A DNA stretch of 56,932 bases, from positions 1 to 56,932 of the forward strand of contig JAGCCO010000030.1 in assembly GCA_017651645.1 (NCBI GenBank), written 5' to 3'. The stretch is from Bacteroidales bacterium. GTDB taxonomy: Bacteria > Bacteroidota > Bacteroidia > Bacteroidales > F082. A program made the translations under genes and the position numbers. The notes under the pieces are model-generated. The model was not told the DNA's origin and did no database searches. It saw nothing but the letters and a program-made list of their open reading frames with translations. Shown here one piece after another: positions 26,840 to 35,156 of the stretch (position 1 is its first letter; each line of letters opens with the position of its first letter).

Positions 26840-27592
26840 CTATATGGTTACTCCTCCATCAATAATCAAAGAATGTCCCGTCACCCACGAGGAAGCATTG
26901 GAAAGCAAATAAATGATACCATAAGCAATGTCCTCCGGTTCACCATAGCGTTTCAGTGGATACTTCTCCATATCGAGTTTAAGTTGTTCTTCAGAAATAG
27001 CGCCGCCTTGTATGAGTTTCGTGTTTACCATACCCGGATTGACACTGTTGACTCGAATCTTTTTCGTGGCCAATTCCTTGGCACAAAACCGCATCATGGA
27101 ATTGATAGCCGCTTTGGAAGCTCCATATACGCCATTTCCCAAACTGAACGACTCCACACCACCGACCGAAGACACGAAAACAACTGAAGAATCATGTGCC
27201 AGTTTTTTCTTTCTGACAAGTAGACGCAACAACTCGACAGGTGCGAAGAAATTCACATCGAAGATTTCATCGAATCTATCCCGCGTACAAAAAGGAAACG
27301 GAAGTGTCATTCCCTGGCCAGCACACAACACCAACCCTTGCAAAGTCGGTACTTGTGCGACGAGATTCTCGACTTGAGCCTGATCGGTCAATTCAGCCAA
27401 CAACGACAGATGCTCATCACCATCCAAAGAATCAAACGTTTCTTTGAGTCTTTCTTCATTGCGAGCAGTAATGATAACTTTTGCCCCCAATTTAGAACAC
27501 TGGATGGCGGTCTCCTGTCCTATACCGGAGGATGCCCCTGTTACCAAAATCGTTTTGCTTTCTAAAGAAAACGGATTAAAGACTGTAGCCAT
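26840..27592 (-). CDS. FabG-like short-chain reductase (second copy)
   Basis: The 250-residue classical SDR shows TGASSGIGQ at residue 19, the catalytic serine in VFVSSVGG, and YGASKAA (YxxxK) near residue 155. C-terminal VTGHSLIIDGGVTI fits FabG-type enzymes. It is clearly divergent from the protein at 26082, so the pair is not a recent duplication. It is preceded by a 50-base gap after the second carrier protein. The substrate is unknown. Confidence 0.9.
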   Translation of the reverse strand: MATVFNPFSLESKTILVTGASSGIGQETAIQCSKLGAKVIITARNEERLKETFDSLDGDEHLSLLAELTDQAQVENLVAQVPTLQGLVLCAGQGMTLPFPFCTRDRFDEIFDVNFFAPVELLRLLVRKKKLAHDSSVVFVSSVGGVESFSLGNGVYGASKAAINSMMRFCAKELATKKIRVNSVNPGMVNTKLIQGGAISEEQLKLDMEKYPLKRYGEPEDIAYGIIYLLSNASSWVTGHSLIIDGGVTI

Positions 27593-27642
27593 AGTTGTTT
27601 TTACACCTCTAATCTTGACTCTCTAGTACTCGAAAAAAGTAA

Positions 27643-27876
27643 CTACACCTTGCCAATCACTGTATTATACAAATCCTCAATTGTCATCGAACTGAGGATA
27701 TCATTGCCTTTTAATGCAACATTAAACTCTTCGTCAACCATTGCAATAACGGAAAGAGCTATTAATGAGGACCATTCGTCCAATTCGCGGTACTCCGTTT
27801 CTGCTTTGAATTCTGAAGAATCTGTCTGGTCAAACTGTTCAGCAAAGAGCTGAATGAATTCGTCTAATGATTTCAT
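27643..27876 (-). CDS. Acyl carrier protein (second copy)
   Basis: The 77-residue acidic protein matches ACPs. The attachment site is DEWSSLIAL, with Ser37 in the usual place but Ser instead of Asp before it. This variant is seen in carriers of polysaccharide loci. It is distinct from the carrier at 24428 and is set between the TagD-like fusion (20 bases) and the second reductase (50 bases). Confidence 0.88.
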   Translation of the reverse strand: MKSLDEFIQLFAEQFDQTDSSEFKAETEYRELDEWSSLIALSVIAMVDEEFNVALKGNDILSSMTIEDLYNTVIGKV

Positions 27877-27895
27877 ATCTTATAATTATAATTGT

Positions 27896-29254
27896 TCATT
27901 TTATTTCAATAGAATCCTTACCTGAGTAAAAATCCTCGATAATGCCCACAAATGCTTTCGAAACAGCATCGCTGATATATGAATAGTTCTTGCCATTCAT
28001 AATTGCCTTCACAAAGGAAACAATCTCATAACGGATGCCTTCCCCGTCAAGTTGGTAGAAATAACGTTTGTTGAGTGTTGGATCTTCGCGGCGGATTTCA
28101 AAATAATCGGTCTTCCACCAAGGAGCCGGCACATAAATATAGCCTGCAGTACCAGAGATGATCAGTTCTCCTTCGGTCTTCACACCCTTGCCAACTTTAA
28201 TGGAGGCCACAGCTTTGGGATAGGTAAATGCCACCTTGGAAAAAGCATCGTATTTTAAAGGACAATCCTTTATCATCGAGGTGATCTGCTTGAACTGATA
28301 ATTCACACCCAAAATCTGAAAGATGGGTAATAAGGCAGTAGGCCCCCAAGAACAGATACTGTTCCAAACCTTAGCAAGTTCTTCTCCATTCAAATCGTTG
28401 TCACGCAACGAAGAACAGGAAGCATCAACTGAAACAACATTACCAATACGTCCGCTTTTCACCAAAAGAAGCATTCGGTAATAAGCAGTGGAGTAAGCCG
28501 TGCGGATGGCATCCATAAGAATCCGGTTATTCTTCTTGGCTAAATCCATCAATTCTTCCCACTCCGCGACATTGATAGCGATAGGAGATTCGCAAAGCAC
28601 ATGCTTCCCCCTGTTCAAAGCGGTCTTGATATGATTATAATGATCTTGCGGTTTGGAGATGATGTAGACAGCGTCTACCCGATCCAGTAACTCATCATAA
28701 TCCGAGGTCACGACAGGAAGATTGCGCAAGGTTGGAGAAAGCGAATTCATCTCCTCTTCCGTTGTAAACACACCTATCACATCGGCGCCATTGACGAAAC
28801 GGCTTTCTTTCTCAAACTTATCCAGAAATGACAGTTCGCCTCCCACCAGCCCGAGTCGTAACTCGCTGTTTTCTGACCTTAGTTCAGAACTGGAAACCCC
28901 CGCCGTTCTTTCCAGATAAACAACCTCACAGTACTCTTTCAGATAATCAAAATAACCTTTCCAGTCAGAACCAATGGCAAAAATGTCTACGCCGTAACGT
29001 AAAATATCATCAATCTTCTGCCCCTCATATTCCTCTACGATGACCTCGTCAGCTAACCCCGTTGCCTTGACCGCCTCCATACGTTCCATCAACGACTGTT
29101 GAACGTTGATTTTCCCTCGAGCACGGTCAAATCCATCGGCTGTAACACCGACGATCAGGTAGTCGCCCAATGCCCTTGCCCGTTCCAATAGCCGTTGATG
29201 GCCGTAATGGAAAAGGTCATATGTACCGTATGTGATTACTTTTCTCAACTTCAC
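27896..29254 (-). CDS. TagD-like cytidylyltransferase fused to a degenerate Gfo/Idh/MocA domain
   Basis: The 452-residue protein has two parts. Residues 1-130 are a nucleotidyltransferase of the TagD/glycerol-3-phosphate cytidylyltransferase type: GTYDLFHYGHQRLLERA with the HxGH motif (His16, His19), RTAGVSSSELR near residue 118 in place of the ISTT-R site. From about 133 to the end is a Gfo/Idh/MocA oxidoreductase fold, but its dinucleotide loop lacks the usual GxGxxG and the catalytic EKP motif reads CESPIA, so the active lysine is a serine. The domain may bind a cofactor or substrate but probably does not carry out normal dehydrogenation. It overlaps the GNAT-like gene by four bases. Confidence 0.87.
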   Translation of the reverse strand: MKLRKVITYGTYDLFHYGHQRLLERARALGDYLIVGVTADGFDRARGKINVQQSLMERMEAVKATGLADEVIVEEYEGQKIDDILRYGVDIFAIGSDWKGYFDYLKEYCEVVYLERTAGVSSSELRSENSELRLGLVGGELSFLDKFEKESRFVNGADVIGVFTTEEEMNSLSPTLRNLPVVTSDYDELLDRVDAVYIISKPQDHYNHIKTALNRGKHVLCESPIAINVAEWEELMDLAKKNNRILMDAIRTAYSTAYYRMLLLVKSGRIGNVVSVDASCSSLRDNDLNGEELAKVWNSICSWGPTALLPIFQILGVNYQFKQITSMIKDCPLKYDAFSKVAFTYPKAVASIKVGKGVKTEGELIISGTAGYIYVPAPWWKTDYFEIRREDPTLNKRYFYQLDGEGIRYEIVSFVKAIMNGKNYSYISDAVSKAFVGIIEDFYSGKDSIEIK

Positions 29255-29892
29255 TTGAATAATCTCTTGATGGCCTTCCAGATATTAGAAAGGATTCTAA
29301 AGCGTTCTACCCTCCCGACCTTGTACCGAGTTTTGATATATATTTTCGAAAGCCAACAACGGAATCTGATATACCAGTTGGGATAAGGACATGGAAAAAG
29401 CCACTTGGCAAACTCAACAGAGTAATAATTTCTGTTTCTATAAGAATTATAGAAAACTTCTTTAAATCCAGACCTTGCAACATTTTTACGTACGGCCATA
29501 TTCTTCTCAGCAGTACTAGCTTCTATAATGGCACAACCGGAATCACAAATATAACTATCAATAAATAAGTTCATTTTCTCCGGAATACCACAACCCTGAA
29601 AGCTCTTAAGCACACCCGTAAAAACTTTCCTTGCAACTCTCTTCCCTCTATTAAACCATAGATCTCCAACAACAAATCGACACGCTGTCACCCCGATAAG
29701 CTTATTACCATACATCGCCACCACAAAAGTATCACCTTTGTTGGCAAACTCTTGAAGTTGTTCTGGAAGAAGATTCAAATCACCCATATTAAACCCCATT
29801 CTAACATTTACCTCATTGGCTTTCACCAATACTTTATGAATATCTTCCCAACTCACCCAATCAGGTTTGAACATCACTTTTATCTCTTCCAT
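29251..29892 (-). CDS. GNAT-like acyltransferase (probable)
   Basis: The 213-residue protein begins with a GNAT-like beta-alpha pattern: VVAMYGNKLIGVTACRFV near residue 55 is a typical strand 3-4 region, and SFQGCGIPEKMNLF near residue 97 resembles the acetyl-CoA phosphate loop. The C-terminal 60 residues are basic with several tryptophans and tyrosines. No membrane segment is seen. It may transfer the ACP- or CoA-bound acyl group made by the neighbouring module to an amino sugar, which would explain why no other transferase is visible beside the ACPs. The family assignment rests on weak motifs. Confidence 0.6.
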   Translation of the reverse strand: MEEIKVMFKPDWVSWEDIHKVLVKANEVNVRMGFNMGDLNLLPEQLQEFANKGDTFVVAMYGNKLIGVTACRFVVGDLWFNRGKRVARKVFTGVLKSFQGCGIPEKMNLFIDSYICDSGCAIIEASTAEKNMAVRKNVARSGFKEVFYNSYRNRNYYSVEFAKWLFPCPYPNWYIRFRCWLSKIYIKTRYKVGRVERFRILSNIWKAIKRLFK

Positions 29893-29904
29893 AATAAATA
29901 ATCT

Positions 29905-30951
29905 TTATGCATACTCAAATTCAGCAATATGAGCTGCCAGTTCTTCCAAATCATCATTGCTCTGCAATCCCATATGGGAAACCCGATAAAACCCAGGGAT
30001 AGAGCCCGGCATTATGAATGTGTCGTAATTATCTTTCAATCCCTTGAAAACTCTCCTTTGTTCGTTATCCTTGGTTTGAAAGCCCGTAATAGCAAACGAG
30101 GGTGTTTCAGCCAGTACTTTCCATCCATACTTGAGACAAAGATTCCGGAAAACAATCGCTCTTTGCCGAACCTTGGCAATATTAACTGACTCTCCTCCGT
30201 CGGCCTTTAACTCTTTCAGGCGGGCATTTAACTGAATGAAAAGGATTGTCGCAGGACTGAAAGGTGTCTGGCCTCGTTTTAGGTTGCTGAAATTGTCTTC
30301 GAAATCCCAATAATAACCTTTGTGATTAAATGGATACTCCTTTAGTTTCTTGTTAAAAAAAAGAATGGACAGTCCCGGAGGAATATTCAACCCTTTTTGA
30401 GTGCTGGTAACACAGATATCTAAGTCCAGTTCATCCATATTCAATTCCTCAGCCAGGAAAGTACTGATGACATCCACGACAAGGGAGACTCCGTATTTAT
30501 GACAGATGCGGCTAATCTCTTTCAAGTCGAAGAGCTGTCCGGAACTGGTCTCATGATGCTGGCAAAGGAAAACGTCCGGCTTTATCTCAGCGACTGTCCG
30601 CTCCAGGTCCTCATAATCCATGTCCTTGGCAAAAGGGACCTTGTAATCAAAAGCATCCACCCCATAATACTGGCACAACTGAAACCATCTATGACCAAAA
30701 GATCCACCGTCAACGACAAATGCCTTTTGTTTTGTAGTGACATAGTTTTCAACCACAGCACTCATGGCACCCGTTCCTGACCCCGTATAAATGATAGTTC
30801 TACCTTCCGAACAATGAATCAAGTCAAGAAGAATCCTTTCAGACTCTTTGTTGATTTGCGAGAATTCTTCAGTCCTCATGTACATAAACGGTTGAGATCC
30901 GATTGCCATGATGGACTCATCTATATTACCGGGGAAAACAAATGACTGCAT
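29905..30951 (-). CDS. Class V aminotransferase (PhnW/serine-glyoxylate-like)
   Basis: The 348-residue PLP enzyme has YTGSGTGAMSAVVENY near residue 55 as phosphate-binding loop, VVDVISTF (Asp160) and TSTQKGLNIPPGLS with the PLP lysine (Lys186). The fold is that of small-molecule class V aminotransferases such as 2-aminoethylphosphonate-pyruvate transaminase. It lies five bases upstream of licD, so it might make the amino-alcohol or aminophosphonate that LicD transfers. No phosphoenolpyruvate mutase or phosphonopyruvate decarboxylase is visible here, so a phosphonate route is not supported by the window alone. Confidence 0.85.
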   Translation of the reverse strand: MQSFVFPGNIDESIMAIGSQPFMYMRTEEFSQINKESERILLDLIHCSEGRTIIYTGSGTGAMSAVVENYVTTKQKAFVVDGGSFGHRWFQLCQYYGVDAFDYKVPFAKDMDYEDLERTVAEIKPDVFLCQHHETSSGQLFDLKEISRICHKYGVSLVVDVISTFLAEELNMDELDLDICVTSTQKGLNIPPGLSILFFNKKLKEYPFNHKGYYWDFEDNFSNLKRGQTPFSPATILFIQLNARLKELKADGGESVNIAKVRQRAIVFRNLCLKYGWKVLAETPSFAITGFQTKDNEQRRVFKGLKDNYDTFIMPGSIPGFYRVSHMGLQSNDDLEELAAHIAEFEYA

Positions 30952-30955
30952 ATAT

Positions 30956-31753
30956 CTAATCTTTCCAATAAGCCTTCATATGGTGTTGTGGGATGCGACT
31001 CTCTACGGGAGGCAACGTCATATAATCCCCATATTGCCCACGGAGATATTCGTCATAGTTTTTTAGTACCAGAAAACTGTGACCTTCAAATTCCATCTCA
31101 ATATATTCATCGAAGACCTCAGACCGGAAAGCGGGATACGTTGCCCACCAAATGGCTAGAACCGTTCTTCGCTTTGTTGAGACTCCTTTATACTTACTTA
31201 TCGTTTTTTCAGCCTTATTCACGAAATACTTTGCCGAATGGATACTTGAATAGAACTGAATCAGAGGTTTAATGAAACGCGCCCTCTTACTATTAAACAT
31301 GGAATCCGTATATTTCGCACAACAAAGCATTTGCAGAAACCTTGACCTTTGTTTCATTCTATTCCATTCACGATCATCATCAGGAATATTATCAACCGGA
31401 AAAATAGCGACCCAAATACCATGATTTGTTATTGTCGGAGTAAGCTCCCAATAGACACATGTACTATCATCCGATAATCTGGAATAACAATCCCTCCAGT
31501 TATGTTCGCTTTTGATCGACTTAAGCGAATACTTGTCTCCATCATATATTGACAAAAATTTGTCATAGTCATCCCGCAGCATAATCACATCTATATCATC
31601 ATCCCAAGGAATGAAGCCTTTATGACGTACCGCTCCGATCAATGTACCCTCACCTAAAGAATACCTCAATTGATGTTCCCTACAAAAGGCGTCAAAATAA
31701 CATAGTATCGAAAGCTGAATCCGTCTTGATTCCTCAAAGGTAACTTCTTTCAT
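30956..31753 (-). CDS. LicD family phosphotransferase
   Basis: The 265-residue protein carries the LicD signature GTLIGAVRHKGFIPWDDDI near residue 40, with a metal-binding DDD. LicD enzymes move phosphocholine, or other phosphate-linked substituents such as phosphoethanolamine or ribitol phosphate, from a CDP-activated donor to a sugar. The cytidylyltransferase fusion at 27896 may supply such a CDP-donor; that link is inferred from position. The start is 1 base from the CapA-like gene stop. No transmembrane segment is visible. Confidence 0.93.
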   Translation of the reverse strand: MKEVTFEESRRIQLSILCYFDAFCREHQLRYSLGEGTLIGAVRHKGFIPWDDDIDVIMLRDDYDKFLSIYDGDKYSLKSIKSEHNWRDCYSRLSDDSTCVYWELTPTITNHGIWVAIFPVDNIPDDDREWNRMKQRSRFLQMLCCAKYTDSMFNSKRARFIKPLIQFYSSIHSAKYFVNKAEKTISKYKGVSTKRRTVLAIWWATYPAFRSEVFDEYIEMEFEGHSFLVLKNYDEYLRGQYGDYMTLPPVESRIPQHHMKAYWKD

Positions 31754-31754
31754 T

Positions 31755-32858
31755 CTAATGTCTATAATAAAGCAATCGTTTAATAATCTTATTAACCTTT
31801 CGTACCAGGTTGCGAGTGGGATAAACTCCAGGAATGTTCATCAAGAATCCTATCTTCCTTAACCGATGACTGATTCTCCTGTATTCCTTCGAATCATGCA
31901 CTAAATCCAGCACATTGTCATTATCTAGTTTTACAAAACGATTCTGAGCCTCAATATTTCCAGCATCAATTTCCAAAACTATTGTTTCCCCAATGCGCGC
32001 TTTACCATTCCATACTTGTCGAATGGGCTCAAGAATAGGGAATGGATAACCTACTACATCCTTAACGATTGAAAGATCTTCATTCTTATCCGGATACCAA
32101 ATGGGGCGTGGCGGATACATGTAGAAATCCGGAAAAAGAAAATTCCCCATACTATAACAGATAGGACGTCTTCTGAATCTGACCATCGGTTGTGCTTGAT
32201 GAGTATGACTACCCAAAACCGCATCCGCTCCAGCCTTGATCATCCGTTTTGCCATCTTTCGGCAAACATCGGCAGGCCAATACTCATATTCTTTTCCCCA
32301 ATGAGGGAGTACGATCACATAATCATATTTCTTTTTGTTGTTTTCAATGTCTGACAGAACCCGATTCAAATCTAAACAATTGACGCCGGCAGAATCTTTG
32401 CTCGCACATTCTACATAACCCATCATACTCGAGTCAGTCATGCAGTATGCCAAGAAGGCGATTGTCTTTCCTTCTTTACAGACAACAGCGGGCATTGAAG
32501 CCTCTTGCATATTATCTCCGGCTCCGCAAAACAAAACCTCATTCTCCTTTAGAACCCGGATTGTATTATGCAAGCCTTCTTTCCCCAAATCCATCAAGTG
32601 ATTATTGGCCAAAGAAACCACATCAAAACCTATCTCTTTTACGCGGTAAAAATCTTCTTCCCTCGCATAGATGATGTTCTTCCTCCCCTCCATTTTTACC
32701 TTATCGAATGAGTAACCCGAACCAATCGCGCATTCCAAAGTCCCGACCCGAATATCGAAACTGTCCAGAAAAGCCCTTAAACCCGCCTGAATGTACTCGG
32801 ATTGAAGTGCCAGGACTCCTCCTGGCATTATGTCGCCAACCGCTACAATTCTAATCAT
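31755..32858 (-). CDS. CapA-family metallophosphatase-fold protein (copy 1)
   Basis: The 367-residue protein shows CapA motifs in order: IVAVGDIMPGG, VGTLECAIG, VVSLANNHLMDLG, VVLPHWGKEYE-like sequence near residue 180, GSHTHQAQPM and YSMGNFLFPDF. These metal-ligand motifs are those of the calcineurin-like CapA/PgsA family linked to poly-gamma-glutamate capsules. Unlike PgsA, it has no signal peptide or membrane anchor, so it would act in the cytoplasm. The gene forms a tandem pair with the one at 32899, and the pair is next to two ATP-grasp genes. The function of such anchorless CapA proteins is not settled. Confidence 0.93.
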   Translation of the reverse strand: MIRIVAVGDIMPGGVLALQSEYIQAGLRAFLDSFDIRVGTLECAIGSGYSFDKVKMEGRKNIIYAREEDFYRVKEIGFDVVSLANNHLMDLGKEGLHNTIRVLKENEVLFCGAGDNMQEASMPAVVCKEGKTIAFLAYCMTDSSMMGYVECASKDSAGVNCLDLNRVLSDIENNKKKYDYVIVLPHWGKEYEYWPADVCRKMAKRMIKAGADAVLGSHTHQAQPMVRFRRRPICYSMGNFLFPDFYMYPPRPIWYPDKNEDLSIVKDVVGYPFPILEPIRQVWNGKARIGETIVLEIDAGNIEAQNRFVKLDNDNVLDLVHDSKEYRRISHRLRKIGFLMNIPGVYPTRNLVRKVNKIIKRLLYYRH

Positions 32859-32898
32859 CTTCGCACTTTATAATGCTTCTCATATGACTCTTTGACAA

Positions 32899-33984
32899 TT
32901 ATTTAAGTATTCTTTTCATTACTTTTTTCATCCTACTAAGACCAAACTCATAAACCGAATAAGGCATGAACGATAAAAAGAACTTCTGCCAAAGCATCAC
33001 TGCCCTTACTCCAGAAGGTAAAGAGCAAATACACAACCTATTACTATCGCTAATTCTCACAAAATGAGGTTGTGCCTTTATGGACTTACCATCCACCTTA
33101 GTCATCACCACCATGCCTATCCTGGCCAGTGGTTTCCAAATCTTCAAGGTGGTTTCCTCCACGAACGGGTAACGGTCAGTAACGGGAAGTTTAGATGTAT
33201 CTATCGGCTCATCCGGATAGTATGTGCTACGCGGTTTTACCAAGAGACGATCTGGGAACAGAAAGTTGCCCATACTGTAAGCAACAACTTGATTTCTCCG
33301 GCTGAGCACGGGCTGAATTCGATGAGTATGCCCACCAAAGATCATGTCCGCTCCCGCTTTCTTCATTTTCCTAGCAAGCCTGTACACATGACGTGTTGTA
33401 ACGAACGAATGTTCCTTTCCCCAATGCGGTATTACAATGACATAATCATATATCTTCTTGTTCTTTTGTATCTGGTCGACCACATAATCATCGAGCATAG
33501 GATTCACTCCCATTTCGGTTTCAGTAGCGAAAGGACACCACCCTACCGTCTCGGCTCGCCAATCACAAAATGACAAAAAAGCATAAGATTTGCCGTCATG
33601 TTCCATCACAACAGGCCGGGAAGCTTCCTCCAGATTTCGTCCTGCACCACAATGACGTATACCCAATTTATCCAACAAATCTATAGCATGAACAGCCCCC
33701 TCAGGACCAAGGTCGAAAAAGTGATTGTTCGCGAGACTGACGATATCGACTTTCAATTCCTTTAATCGTTTCAAGTCCTCGTCTTTCGCATAAATCACAT
33801 CGGCGCTACGTGCCATTTTCTCGGGATAGAATGTCGGCTCATTGCCAATTGCCGTTTCCAAAGTGCCAACTCGAATATCGGCATGATCCAGCAGGTCTTT
33901 AACTTCAAGTGAAATGAATTCGTTGTCTGTTCCACTCAACAAACCTCCAGGCATAATATCACCGAATGCAGCAATTGTTGTCAT
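32899..33984 (-). CDS. CapA-family metallophosphatase-fold protein (copy 2)
   Basis: The 361-residue protein is about 40-50 per cent alike to copy 1 by eye, with AAFGDIMPGGLL, VGTLETAIG, VSLANNHFFDLG, IVIPHWGKEHSF, FGGHTHRIQPVLS and YSMGNFLFPDR. It also lacks any membrane anchor. The two copies differ throughout the C-terminal 100 residues, which suggests different partners. It ends 40 bases upstream of copy 1, and starts 17 bases after the ATP-grasp at 34002. Duplication with divergence is likely. Confidence 0.93.
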   Translation of the reverse strand: MTTIAAFGDIMPGGLLSGTDNEFISLEVKDLLDHADIRVGTLETAIGNEPTFYPEKMARSADVIYAKDEDLKRLKELKVDIVSLANNHFFDLGPEGAVHAIDLLDKLGIRHCGAGRNLEEASRPVVMEHDGKSYAFLSFCDWRAETVGWCPFATETEMGVNPMLDDYVVDQIQKNKKIYDYVIVIPHWGKEHSFVTTRHVYRLARKMKKAGADMIFGGHTHRIQPVLSRRNQVVAYSMGNFLFPDRLLVKPRSTYYPDEPIDTSKLPVTDRYPFVEETTLKIWKPLARIGMVVMTKVDGKSIKAQPHFVRISDSNRLCICSLPSGVRAVMLWQKFFLSFMPYSVYEFGLSRMKKVMKRILK

Positions 33985-34001
33985 AAATGAATGATTACAT
34001 T

Positions 34002-35147
34002 CTATTGACTGATAATCCTTCTCAAATGCCTTTTTGACAAATTCTTCCTTATCCTGTAATCATTATTGCCATCGTCTCGGTTTTCTTTTTTCCACGCGAA
34101 ATAGCAATCTCTAATTTCTTCGCGCCAGCCATGACGAATGAAAAATTGTCCTGTTGTATCCCACCTATCGTTCACTTCCAATACCACCGGGCCATCGTCC
34201 GTAATGGCCACATCCCATCCAGCCGCTCTACAATAGGGGAAAGCCTGCTGGTAACGAATTACTTCGGCTTTAATGGCATCCCAATTCTCTATCGCCACAC
34301 CATTAAGTTGAGCACCACTATCCGGATGTTTTTCAATCTCAAAACTATTCCTCCAGCCATCAAATTGCCTAACATTAAATAACCTGCCCGTGTTGACATC
34401 GACTCCCGAATCCACATTGCCACCACTGCCAGCATTATCAACACAATTCCCATCTCGACCAACCTTAAACCATGTGGCAATCACCCTAGCACTTCCATCA
34501 GGATAAAGAGTGGTCATAAAACGAACAGTATTGACCGAGGAAGCATTGAAACTAGCCAATTGGGCTGTTTGGTGAACCAGACTCTCAAAAATCAAAGGCA
34601 CTTTATTAACGATTTCTGATAGTTTTACTTCTTGATCATTATACTTTATCAGCAACACATCATCGTCGGTATAGTGTATATCTTTAACCACAAAAACATT
34701 GGCGCCATGCGAACCTTCAGGATGCTTTACGACACACTCTCTCACATTCTTTGCTTTCAGAATGCGACAAACATCAATTACACTCGTCGCAATCACATCA
34801 CTATCAGAGACTCTCCCGTCGGGCTGGTAATAGCAATACAATGTTGACGTCCGAATTCCCGTATTCTCCAGCACTTTATGGGTCAGATACTTATTGAAAG
34901 AAAGCACGTAGAATTTAATAGGATTCAGGATATCCAGATAATGGCGCTCCTCACAAAAACCGAGATATGATTTGCGAAAAGACTCGGGTTGTTTCTCAAA
35001 CTCGAAACTATAATACTCTCGAAAAGAAACTCCCTTATTCCTATATTGTTTTAGAATGTCAAAGAGTACTGAAATCCTTTTTCTAGGATTAACCGGATAA
35101 TGCAGAATTAATCCAATGGCGTCTACTATTTTCTTCAGAGGTTTCAT
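34002..35147 (-). CDS. Sugar-transfer-associated ATP-grasp protein (copy A)
   Basis: The 381-residue protein resembles the sugar-transfer-associated ATP-grasp family found beside glycosyltransferases. Landmarks are VVKHPEGSHGANVFVV (lid region near residue 140), SFNASSVNTVRFMTT, GGNVDSGVDVNTG and the metal site AGWDVAITDDGPVVLEVNDRW, with both the acid and the ExN present. It should therefore be active. Members are thought to attach amino acids or similar acids to sugars. The gene lies between another of the same family (35157, nine bases away) and the CapA pair. Confidence 0.88.
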   Translation of the reverse strand: MKPLKKIVDAIGLILHYPVNPRKRISVLFDILKQYRNKGVSFREYYSFEFEKQPESFRKSYLGFCEERHYLDILNPIKFYVLSFNKYLTHKVLENTGIRTSTLYCYYQPDGRVSDSDVIATSVIDVCRILKAKNVRECVVKHPEGSHGANVFVVKDIHYTDDDVLLIKYNDQEVKLSEIVNKVPLIFESLVHQTAQLASFNASSVNTVRFMTTLYPDGSARVIATWFKVGRDGNCVDNAGSGGNVDSGVDVNTGRLFNVRQFDGWRNSFEIEKHPDSGAQLNGVAIENWDAIKAEVIRYQQAFPYCRAAGWDVAITDDGPVVLEVNDRWDTTGQFFIRHGWREEIRDCYFAWKKENRDDGNNDYRIRKNLSKRHLRRIISQ

Positions 35148-35156
35148 ATCTTGTCT

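Noticed and set aside
29905..31753. Full phosphonate biosynthesis cluster
   Set aside because: A PhnW-like aminotransferase and LicD alone are not enough; no PEP mutase or phosphonopyruvate decarboxylase was found.
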